Positions 1-4,594 of a DNA stretch of 8,138 bases are shown here, piece by piece. The position numbers and the translations under genes are program-made. Numbering within the stretch: position 1 is the first letter of the stretch; every line of letters begins with the position of its first letter. The notes under the pieces are model-generated. The model was not told the origin of the DNA, searched no databases, and worked only from the letters and a program-made list of their open reading frames with translations. This DNA comes from Fluviicola sp. (GTDB taxonomy: Bacteria > Bacteroidota > Bacteroidia > Flavobacteriales_D > Crocinitomicaceae): positions 1 through 8,138 of the forward strand of contig NZ_JASLCN010000011.1 of NCBI RefSeq assembly GCF_030151805.1, read 5' to 3'.

Positions 1-294
1 AAAGGTAGAGCCTTTCATTCCGTCTACCCAGGCCAGTGCATAGAACGCAGAGCAAACATCCAGGAAAAGTCCGAAATAAGCCCATTCTTTGATTCTGTTT
101 CCGAAAAAAGGCAATAAGATCACCAACGCTCCGATTGGTTTCAGAATTCCCAGTTCCCAATGAAACCAAAGCGGTAATCCCAGGTGTTTGGTTCCTTCCA
201 ATGCAAACGGATCATTTAAAAAGAAGACTCCCGGAATGATAAACAAACCGATTAAAATGGTACTTACCCAAAATGTGATTTTTACTCCTTTCAT
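1..294 (-). CDS. DoxX-like family membrane protein, 3' end missing
   Basis: The minus-strand frame is open from an ATG at 292-294 to the window edge: 98 codons, with the C-terminus missing. The visible protein is hydrophobic. The first predicted membrane segment covers about residues 7-25 (ending in IIPGVFFL). It is followed by a short loop containing LPLWFHWELGI, a second segment around LKPIGALVILLPF (about 51-63), a basic turn (NRIKEW), and a third segment from about residue 72 (YFGLFLDVCSAFYALAW). This arrangement, with the 'LGLP..F.WELGI.K..GAL.LL.P' pattern, matches the small four-helix DoxX-like (DoxX_2) inner-membrane proteins. The specific function of most of these is unknown. It starts 5 bp after the VOC stop codon, so the two are probably co-transcribed. 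No clear Shine-Dalgarno sequence precedes it, as is usual in this phylum. The family call is fairly secure. No substrate can be inferred. Confidence 0.75.
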   Translation of the reverse strand, partial: MKGVKITFWVSTILIGLFIIPGVFFLNDPFALEGTKHLGLPLWFHWELGILKPIGALVILLPFFGNRIKEWAYFGLFLDVCSAFYALAWVDGMKGSTF

Positions 295-299
295 ACAGT

Positions 300-710
300 T
301 TAAGCTTTTAATTTTGAAAAATCCATGTATAATCCGTTCCAGCGGTGTCCATCTAAATCTGCAAAGGCAAATCCGTACATCCATCCCTGATTTTCTGCGG
401 GTTCGGAAAAAACATTCCCGCCGGCTTGTTTCACTTTTTGTGCCAATTCGTCAATTTCTGAAGTGCTTTCGGCATCAAAAGAAATGAGCATTTGAGCAGT
501 GTTTTGTGTATCGTTCATTGCCAAACCTCCATTGATGTGTTTAAAAATGGAATCGGCAAATAACATCACAATTGTTTTTCCTACCTGAAAACAAGCTCTT
601 TCTCCCGGAGCAGATTGTTCCGGTTTGAGTGTAAATCCAATTGCTGTGAAGAAGTCTTTGGATGCTTCTACGTCCCTGACAGGTAAATTGAGCCAAATTT
701 CTTTTGTCAT
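300..710 (-). CDS. VOC superfamily (glyoxalase/bleomycin-resistance fold) protein
   Basis: This is a complete 136-residue frame with ATG at 708-710 and TAA at 300-302, the usual length of a single-polypeptide VOC protein with two beta-alpha-beta-beta-beta modules. Module 1 begins at IWLNLPVRDVEASKDFF (5-21), the classic VOC opening. Module 2 begins near MLISFDAES (74-82) and ends with ADLDGHRWNGLYMD (117-130), equivalent to the family's D-P-D-G-H signature with H122. The usual N-terminal metal-ligand histidine and the C-terminal glutamate after DGH are not evident: N8 and N125/G126 occupy those regions. Metal-dependent lyase or dioxygenase activity should therefore not be assumed. Relatives are usually annotated 'VOC family protein' or 'extradiol dioxygenase', mostly without experimental support. 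It is upstream of and probably co-transcribed with the DoxX-like gene. The fold is clear. The reaction is unknown. Confidence 0.88.
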   Translation of the reverse strand: MTKEIWLNLPVRDVEASKDFFTAIGFTLKPEQSAPGERACFQVGKTIVMLFADSIFKHINGGLAMNDTQNTAQMLISFDAESTSEIDELAQKVKQAGGNVFSEPAENQGWMYGFAFADLDGHRWNGLYMDFSKLKA

Positions 711-861
711 TGTTGTATCAGTTAAATGTGGTAAAATTAATCACTTGAAAGTAGGAATAAAAGTATTGCCTGCCAATTAAAAAATGTGTGGAACGGGTTT
801 CACTGTGTGTTTTGATACTTCTTTTTAGTTTTGGAGACGTACAAGTAAGTTCTTTTTCCGG

Positions 862-880
862 AAGAGGATTCCTCTTTTTT
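862..880 (+). terminator. Hairpin with T-run, terminator-like, orphan
   Basis: AAGAGG (862-867), a 3-nt loop (ATT) and CCTCTT (871-876) form a 6-bp stem followed directly by TTTT (877-880). The geometry resembles an intrinsic terminator on the plus strand, but the stem is short and no plus-strand gene lies upstream. It may be coincidental. Confidence 0.2.
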
Positions 881-922
881 GGGAGTAAATCTAATTGCGT
901 GAAGAAAAATCGGGCAGTCTTT

Positions 923-964
923 AATTACGAATTACGAATTACGAATGCCGAATTACGAATGCCG
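923..964. repeat. Tandem heptamer repeat array, six units
   Basis: Six contiguous 7-bp units are seen: AATTACG three times (923-943), AATGCCG (944-950), AATTACG (951-957) and AATGCCG (958-964). The same two unit types recur at 3213-3244. Short heptamer repeats of this kind (in-frame translations read NYELRITN...) are known scattered through intergenic regions of some Bacteroidota and cyanobacteria. The array is clearly noncoding here. Its role is unknown, and slipped-strand length variation is expected. Confidence 0.85.
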
Positions 965-1009
965 TCCCGAAATTGGGGTAGGCAAGGGTAGATGAGGTTG
1001 AAAGAGTTA

Positions 1010-1050
1010 GAGTCAAGGATCAAGAGGCAAGACTTGAAGAGCCAGGATAT
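1010..1050. repeat. Degenerate heptamer repeat, TCAAGAG type
   Basis: From 1010 the sequence falls into 7-bp steps: GAGTCAA, GGATCAA, GAGGCAA, GACTTGA, AGAGCCA, GGATATT. The first three units differ by one or two bases, and later ones decay. Related strings (ACAAGAGTCARGAC) occur at 1421-1434 and 1687-1700, so this appears to be a second heptamer family in the same intergenic region. Confidence 0.55.
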
Positions 1051-1096
1051 TGGGATGTAATTGGAGGGGATGAACTCTTTTTTTACGGTCGTTTTC

Positions 1097-1113
1097 ACAC
1101 ATCTGTGATGTGT
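1097..1113. repeat. Perfect 7-bp inverted repeat (hairpin)
   Basis: ACACATC (1097-1103), loop TGT, GATGTGT (1107-1113) is a perfect inverted repeat, followed on the plus strand by TTTGATTTT. An alternative overlapping pairing, TCACA (1095-1099) with TGTGA (1104-1108), is also possible. It could be a weak terminator, an operator or a REP-like element. No adjacent gene helps to decide. Confidence 0.4.
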
Positions 1114-1234
1114 TTTGATTTTAGGATTTCAAGGTCTTATTCCTTTCTGATCCCGGGAAAACAGGACTGAAGAGGGCAGAAAACGGCTGAAACGCCCTAA
1201 AATCGCATGTTAAATCTATAACATTTTAATACTG

Positions 1235-1278
1235 TATCTATACTTAATCCATACTCTATCTATGCTCTATCCATACTT
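1235..1278. repeat. 11-bp phased tandem repeats (four good units)
   Basis: Four consecutive 11-bp units start at 1235, 1246, 1257 and 1268: TATCTATACTT, AATCCATACTC, TATCTATGCTC, TATCCATACTT. They share the consensus WATCYATRCTY. Weaker units in the same 11-bp register lie on both sides: AATCTATAACA (1213) and TTTTAATACTG (1224) before, and GAATCGTATTT (1279) after. A spacing of 11 bp is close to one helical turn, so every unit would present on the same face of the DNA. No ORF runs through them meaningfully. They could be a minisatellite or a protein-binding array. The repeat itself is directly visible, but its role is unknown. Confidence 0.8.
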
Positions 1279-1330
1279 GAATCGTATTTGGCGGGTTGAG
1301 ATGCTGTTTTTGATTATTATTTCGCGATAC

Positions 1331-1347
1331 GGGGGGGGGTACATTTG
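1331..1347 (+). promoter_or_regulatory. G9 homopolymer abutting a TAnnTTTG promoter-like box
   Basis: Nine consecutive G residues (1331-1339) are followed immediately by TACATTTG (1340-1347), an exact match to the Bacteroidota -7 consensus TAnnTTTG. A candidate -33 element TTTG lies at 1309-1312, giving a 27-nt spacer, longer than the usual roughly 19-23 nt. The G-run lies inside that spacer, so changes in its length would change promoter geometry. No gene follows on the plus strand before the convergent helicase gene: the first ATG downstream (1379) opens only six codons. This is either a fortuitous match or a promoter for a noncoding transcript. Confidence 0.3.
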
Positions 1348-1417
1348 TGTGAATTGTTTTGTCAGCTATCGCGGTTCAATGTTTTTTTACTTCCGATGAA
1401 TTGAGTCAGGATTTTCG

Positions 1418-1467
1418 GAGACAAGAGTCAAGACCTGATCTGTTTGTTTTGCTTTAAATTTTCTTTG
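1418..1467. repeat. Outer direct repeat, copy 1
   Basis: The 17-bp core at 1418-1434 (GAGACAAGAGTCAAGAC) matches 1684-1700 at 16 of 17 positions in the same orientation. Looser similarity continues for about 30 bp (ATCTGTTTGTTTTGCTTTAAA here, ATCTTGTTTTATCTCTTTAAA in the other copy, with small gaps). It forms the outer pair of a nested repeat arrangement around 1467-1673. Confidence 0.6.
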
Positions 1468-1489
1468 GACGTAATATTGCGGAATTACG
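1467..1489. repeat. Inner direct repeat with internal hairpin, copy 1
   Basis: This 23-bp sequence begins GGACGTAATATTGCGG and recurs at 1649-1671 with a single difference (A at 1487, G at 1669). It contains an inverted repeat, CGTAAT (1470-1475) and ATTACG (1484-1489), with an 8-nt loop ATTGCGGA. The minus-strand reading frame at 1485-1638 ends inside it, since the TAA stop is at 1485-1487. Confidence 0.75.
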
Positions 1490-1638
1490 CCACTATTTTT
1501 GATTCATTCAGTTCCTTATAATCAATTTCTTCATTTGCATTCTTTAGACTGCTAAAACCCTGTGAATAAAGAATCTTTCAGGACTGGTTCTTCCGGTTCA
1601 TTTTCAAAGAGCGCTCTTCGAGAACTCCTTTTAGACAT
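1485..1638 (-). pseudogene. Possible small frameshifted reading frame, unknown family
   Basis: From the minus-strand ATG at 1636-1638 the frame encodes 28 residues, beginning MSKRSSRRALF and followed by an acidic stretch ENEPEEP. It stops at TAG (1552-1554), just after a run of four T on the coding strand (1554-1557 as AAAA on the plus strand). Removing one T from that run joins the frame to a second one (FSSLKNANEEIDYKELNESK...) that stays open to TAA at 1485-1487, giving about 50 residues in all. The basic start and acidic, helix-prone remainder look protein-like. At this length chance is a real alternative, and I recognise no family. If real, it is a decayed small gene, or one expressed by slippage on the T-run. 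Near-identical direct repeats lie at both of its ends. Confidence 0.3.
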
Positions 1639-1648
1639 TTCATTTTCC

Positions 1649-1673
1649 GGACGTAATATTGCGGAATTGCGTC
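1649..1673. repeat. Inner direct repeat with internal hairpin, copy 2
   Basis: This is the second copy of the 23-bp repeat (1649-1671). In this copy the potential stem is longer: GACGTAAT (1650-1657) with ATTGCGTC (1666-1673), eight pairs including one T-G wobble (1654/1669). That wobble is at the one position that differs from copy 1, so the plus-strand RNA could keep the same fold. It lies just upstream of the small minus-strand frame. Confidence 0.75.
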
Positions 1674-1683
1674 AAAACTTTCA

Positions 1684-1735
1684 GAGACAAGAGTCAGGAC
1701 AGAAATCTTGTTTTATCTCTTTAAACCTTCTCTTT
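1684..1735. repeat. Outer direct repeat, copy 2
   Basis: The core at 1684-1700 (GAGACAAGAGTCAGGAC) matches 1418-1434 with one substitution, and weaker similarity runs on to about 1730. It ends close to the 3' end of the helicase gene. Boundaries of the weaker part were judged by eye. Confidence 0.55.
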
Positions 1736-1752
1736 TAACTCCCTTTTCAATT

Positions 1753-3192
1753 TCAACTTTTCACTTCAACAAGCTCTTCCAGCAAATTTACCGTATACAA
1801 CTGCTCGCTGGCTCGTGTCACTGCCGTGTATAACCAACGCAAGAACGAAAAGTCTAATTGCTCCGGTTCCAGGTAGCCATGATCTACAAAAACAGTTGCC
1901 CACTGTCCGCCCTGTGATTTGTGGCACGTTACCGCATAGGCAAACTTGATTTGTAAGGCATTGAAATAAGGTGATTTCATGATTTCCTGGTAGCGCTTCT
2001 GTTTGTTGCGCTCGTGCATATAATCCTTCTCGATCTCGAAAAACAAGTTCTTCAGAAAATTCCGGTCCAGGTTCGGCTGTTCGATAGAAAGCGTGTCCAT
2101 AAACGCAATGGCTTCAAAACGATCCAGATCCGGGTAATCGATCAGTGAAACTTCCAAATGCGCAAACCGAACATCATAAACCGTTTCTATTTTCCGGATG
2201 CGATGCACTTTCAGCAACTCGCCATTTGCAATAAAACCTGCCGAACTGAGCGGATCCAGCCAAAAATAGTTGTTCTTCACCACCATCAGTAAATCTCCGC
2301 CACAAAGCTCTTCTTCCATCATCAGAATCCGGTTGCGGATATGCTGATTGTACAAATTTGCCCGTTTATTCGACCGGGTGACGATCATCACTTCGTCTGT
2401 ACCACAATTGCTGTAAGCAGATTCTATTTTCTCAATCAATTCATCGCCCGGAATCGCTTTTACGTCTGCAAAAGAATGTAAATCAAGCTGCGGAATTGTT
2501 TCTTCAGCCTGAGCCTGCCGAATTCGTGTGGCATTTTCCAGGATTCCCGAATCTTCCTGCTGCCGCACAACCGAGGTCAATCCGTAAACGGTAAAATGAA
2601 CCAATGGGAAATGCTGATTGAGATAAGCGGTACTTAACGCCGGACTTTCATCCGAACCAACCGGCGGAAGCTGCCCTTCATCTCCAAGTAAAATCAGTTT
2701 ACAGTTTTCACCGCTTAAAGCATATTGAAACACATCTTCCAGCAAATTCCGCGAAACGCTTCCATCCGATTGCAGCGAATAATCCCCGATCATCGAGGCT
2801 TCATCTATGATAAAAATGGTGTTTTTGGATTTATTCGGAACCAATTGCAATTTCACACTTCCATCAGGTCCGGCTCCGGTAAAGTAAATGCGTTTATGAA
2901 TGGTAGTTGCCGGCATTTTAGAGCGCAGGGAAAGTACTTTCGCCGCACGCCCGGTTGGCGCCATGAGCACCGTTCGCCGTTTCATCACATTCAAAGCTTG
3001 GATATAAGCTCCCAGAATACTGGTTTTTCCCGTTCCGGCATATCCTTTGAGAATGAAACAGGAAGGATTCTCCTGCTCAAACGTGAATTCAGCCAAATAC
3101 CGGATCAAAACCTCCTGTTCTTCGTTTGGTTTATGACCGAAAAAAGATAAAATCAACCGATAACATTCCTCTTCAAAAGATGCTGAATTCAT
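1753..3192 (-). CDS. RecD/Pif1-like superfamily 1 DNA helicase
   Basis: This complete 479-residue frame encodes a cytoplasmic ATP-dependent SF1 helicase, probably 5'-to-3' as in RecD and Pif1 relatives. Motifs in order: Walker A GYAGTGKTS (50-58), motif Ia APTGRAAKVLS (78-88), Walker B IIDEASM (128-134), motif III LLGDEGQLPPVG (168-179), motif IV-type SVVRQ (207-211), motif V VTCHKSQGGQW (421-431) in a UvrD_C_2-like domain, and motif VI YTAVTRA (455-461). All catalytic motifs look intact. It is much shorter than RecD of RecBCD and lacks the extended N-terminus of RecD2. It therefore fits the short 'AAA family ATPase / RecD-like helicase' common in Bacteroidota rather than a RecBCD subunit. 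The gene is divergent from the DUF3822-rsmD operon across 121 bp, a neighbourhood I associate with Bacteroidota. The ATG at 3190-3192 is favoured because the protein starts at the usual distance (about 49 residues) before Walker A. The in vivo substrate is unknown. Confidence 0.9.
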   Translation of the reverse strand: MNSASFEEECYRLILSFFGHKPNEEQEVLIRYLAEFTFEQENPSCFILKGYAGTGKTSILGAYIQALNVMKRRTVLMAPTGRAAKVLSLRSKMPATTIHKRIYFTGAGPDGSVKLQLVPNKSKNTIFIIDEASMIGDYSLQSDGSVSRNLLEDVFQYALSGENCKLILLGDEGQLPPVGSDESPALSTAYLNQHFPLVHFTVYGLTSVVRQQEDSGILENATRIRQAQAEETIPQLDLHSFADVKAIPGDELIEKIESAYSNCGTDEVMIVTRSNKRANLYNQHIRNRILMMEEELCGGDLLMVVKNNYFWLDPLSSAGFIANGELLKVHRIRKIETVYDVRFAHLEVSLIDYPDLDRFEAIAFMDTLSIEQPNLDRNFLKNLFFEIEKDYMHERNKQKRYQEIMKSPYFNALQIKFAYAVTCHKSQGGQWATVFVDHGYLEPEQLDFSFLRWLYTAVTRASEQLYTVNLLEELVEVKS

Positions 3193-3212
3193 TCGATAAA
3201 AGTACGTATTCC

Positions 3213-3244
3213 AATTACGAATTGCGAATGCCGAATTACGAATT
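3213..3244. repeat. Heptamer repeat array, second locus
   Basis: AATTACG (3213), AATTGCG (3220), AATGCCG (3227), AATTACG (3234) and a partial AATT (3241-3244) continue in strict 7-bp steps. The unit types are those of the 923-964 array, and the array lies between two divergent genes. It is therefore within the untranslated or promoter region of the helicase gene. Confidence 0.85.
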
Positions 3245-3263
3245 AAAGCAAGCTCACGCAGTT

Positions 3264-3284
3264 TTAGCGGATGAAGGCCGCTGA
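3264..3284. promoter_or_regulatory. Inverted repeat just upstream of the operon promoter box
   Basis: AGCGG (3266-3270) and CCGCT (3278-3282) are separated by 7 nt. The pairing extends outward by a T-G wobble and a T-A pair (3264-3284). It occupies roughly the -33 to -15 region of the promoter candidate at 3292-3299, so an operator is conceivable. A chance hairpin is equally possible. Confidence 0.2.
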
Positions 3285-3291
3285 GTTTTAC

Positions 3292-3299
3292 TATATTTG
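3292..3299 (+). promoter_or_regulatory. Candidate -7 box for the DUF3822-rsmD-coaD operon
   Basis: TATATTTG is an exact match to the Bacteroidota TAnnTTTG -7 element, 14 bp before the GTG start at 3314. It would give a very short 5' leader. No good TTG/TTTG -33 element sits at the usual spacing; only a T-run (TTTTAG, 3262-3267) lies there. Confidence 0.45.
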
Positions 3300-3313
3300 T
3301 AGAAAACGAGTTT

Positions 3314-4063
3314 GTGCAATTAATACTAGAAATTACTCAGCAAAGCATTGCAGCGTTCCAACTTGCAGGAAGTGAAATCCAGTTACTGGAAAAAGCCGTT
3401 TGCACGAAAAGAACCGATGCCGGCTATAAAGAAGTATTGACACAAGTCATCGAAAAAATCGGGAACCTGGATCGTTTTGAAAATTTCTCCTGCGCTTATT
3501 TCGGACAGGAGTTTTGTCTGGTTCCGAACTCGCTCTTTGCGGCGTCCAATCCGGAAACCTTGTTACAGTATTCCGTACACAAGAACGTTTCCAAAAGTGA
3601 TGTGGATTATAACCGCTTACCGGAATGGAGTTCTGTAATCGTCTACCAGCTTCCGATGTGGGTAAAGTCCGTATTGATTCTGAAAGCTCCGAGAATCGTG
3701 ATCCAGCACGAACTGACTCATGTGTTGCGCTATTTAACAACCGGTTCGCTCATTCCCCTGCGTTCGCACCTGATTATCCACGAAGAGCAATTCTCCCTGG
3801 TGGTGCGGAAAGACGGCAATATTGTACATACCAGCATCCAGGAATACCAAAACGAAGACGATATTGCATATCATCTCGCAACCGTATTCACCCAACTTCA
3901 GATCAACACCAAAAACGAATTGTTTATTCACGGAACCGGAGATTCGGTAGAAAGCATCCAGAAAAAACTGGAAGCACAGCTCAAACGAATCCATCTTTTC
4001 GAACCGGTTAAAATAGAAATACAAACTTCAAATCACCTTCAATTTCAAACATTGTGCGTATAG
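3314..4063 (+). CDS. DUF3822 family protein, actin-like ATPase fold suspected
   Basis: This 249-residue frame starts at GTG (3314-3316). The start is chosen because the N-terminal beta strand LILEITQQSIAAFQLAGSE follows at once and no upstream ATG is in frame. The length and the position directly before rsmD match the DUF3822 family of Bacteroidota. From memory, a structural-genomics structure of a family member has an actin-like (ASKHA) fold, and the repeated strand pattern here agrees: an N-terminal half (about 1-125), then a second half beginning near residue 127 with SHLIIHEEQFSLVVRKDGNIVH (151-172). I see no clear phosphate-binding P-loop of an active ATPase. H132-E-L-T-H136 formally matches the HExxH zinc-protease pattern but is probably accidental. 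The last 10 nt overlap rsmD, implying translational coupling. No function has been established that I know of. Confidence 0.75.
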   Translation: MQLILEITQQSIAAFQLAGSEIQLLEKAVCTKRTDAGYKEVLTQVIEKIGNLDRFENFSCAYFGQEFCLVPNSLFAASNPETLLQYSVHKNVSKSDVDYNRLPEWSSVIVYQLPMWVKSVLILKAPRIVIQHELTHVLRYLTTGSLIPLRSHLIIHEEQFSLVVRKDGNIVHTSIQEYQNEDDIAYHLATVFTQLQINTKNELFIHGTGDSVESIQKKLEAQLKRIHLFEPVKIEIQTSNHLQFQTLCV

Positions 4064-4593
4064 TAAGAGGCATTTATAAGGCCAGAAGATTCAGTCCCCC
4101 GAAAAGTTTTCCTTCAAGACCAACAACTGATTTTGCCAAGGAAGGGATTTTCAATATTCTGGAAAACAGGTACAGTTTACTGGATCTGAATATCCTCGAT
4201 CTGTGTGCAGGAACAGGAAATATTTCGCTGGAATTTTTATCCAGGGAAGCAGGAAATGTGACTTCTGTAGACAAACATCCTGTGTGTGTCAAATTCATGT
4301 ACAAACTGAAAAAGGAACTCGGAATTGAAGATGAATGGCTGATTACCAAAAATGAGGTTCGGAATTACCTGGAACAATGTGCAGATACTTTTGACCTGAT
4401 TTTTGCTGACCCTCCCTACGATTTAACTTTCCACAAAGACCTGGTACGTTTGATCCGTGAACGAAAACTGTTGAACGAAGGCGGAATCTGTTTGATCGAA
4501 CATGGAAAACAAACAGATTTAACCGGGGAAGACGGATATTTAGAAACACGAAACTTCGGTAATGTTTACTTTAGTTTCTTTCAATTCAATTGA
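4054..4593 (+). CDS. rsmD: 16S rRNA (guanine(966)-N2)-methyltransferase RsmD
   Basis: This 179-residue SAM-dependent methyltransferase is predicted to methylate N2 of G966 in 16S rRNA within the assembling 30S subunit. The N-terminal signature MRIVRGIYKARR followed by RPTTDFAKEGIFNIL (22-36) is characteristic of RsmD. SAM-binding motif I is DLCAGTGNIS (49-58), the acidic loop is SVDKHP (71-76), and the catalytic motif IV is DPPY (119-122). The C-terminal strand ends VYFSFFQF. Length is normal for the family. The start is GTG at 4054, set by the conserved MRI...G opening, and it overlaps the DUF3822 gene by 10 nt. The coaD start follows its stop after 1 nt. All key residues are present, so it should be functional. 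Confidence 0.93.
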   Translation: MRIVRGIYKARRFSPPKSFPSRPTTDFAKEGIFNILENRYSLLDLNILDLCAGTGNISLEFLSREAGNVTSVDKHPVCVKFMYKLKKELGIEDEWLITKNEVRNYLEQCADTFDLIFADPPYDLTFHKDLVRLIRERKLLNEGGICLIEHGKQTDLTGEDGYLETRNFGNVYFSFFQFN

Positions 4594-4594
4594 T

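Larger units (their letters stand above)
711..1484. other. Long intergenic region, repeat-rich, no intact gene
   Basis: I find no convincing gene on either strand here. A 67-codon GTG-initiated plus frame at 788-991 is open, but its C-terminal third is simply the translation of the heptamer array at 923-964, and it resembles no family. What the region does hold is listed separately: an A/T-rich hairpin (862-880), a heptamer array (923-964), a degenerate TCAAGAG-like repeat (1010-1050), an inverted repeat (1097-1113), 11-bp phased repeats (1235-1278), a G9 tract next to a promoter-like box (1331-1347) and the first copy of a direct repeat (1418-1467). It lies upstream of the leftward VOC gene and downstream of the leftward helicase gene. 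Part of it should therefore contain the VOC promoter, but I see no clean TAnnTTTG box on the minus strand near 711-790. Confidence 0.7.

Noticed and set aside
711..790. Minus-strand promoter for the VOC gene
   Set aside because: Only partial matches to TAnnTTTG (such as TACTTTTA and TAATTTTA) are present, and none has a -33 TTG at an appropriate distance.
788..991. 67-codon plus-strand frame with a hydrophobic N-terminus that could look like a small secreted protein
   Set aside because: It starts at GTG without support, and its last third (NYELRITNAELRMP) is only the translation of the heptamer repeat. It resembles no family.
1418..1735. Insertion sequence with terminal inverted repeats
   Set aside because: The repeat pairs are direct rather than inverted, and no transposase-like reading frame lies between them.
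711..1752. CRISPR array or tRNA/rRNA gene in the repeat-rich region
   Set aside because: The repeats are 7, 11, 17 and 23 bp long, contiguous or with only two copies, and without regular unique spacers. No cloverleaf or rRNA-like sequence is seen.
2725..3150. 141-codon plus-strand frame opposite the helicase gene
   Set aside because: It is antisense to the helicase region encoding motifs Walker A to Walker B, with no recognisable domain. The opposite strand is unambiguously coding.
3707..3721. HExxH motif (H132-E-L-T-H136) in the DUF3822 protein, suggesting a zinc protease
   Set aside because: No third ligand or metalloprotease context is visible, and the family is not known as peptidases. 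A five-residue pattern with two wildcards arises easily by chance.
4562..4594. Upstream in-frame ATG giving CoaD 11 extra N-terminal residues
   Set aside because: The extension lies inside rsmD, and CoaD proteins begin immediately before the PGSFDP motif, matching ATG 4595.
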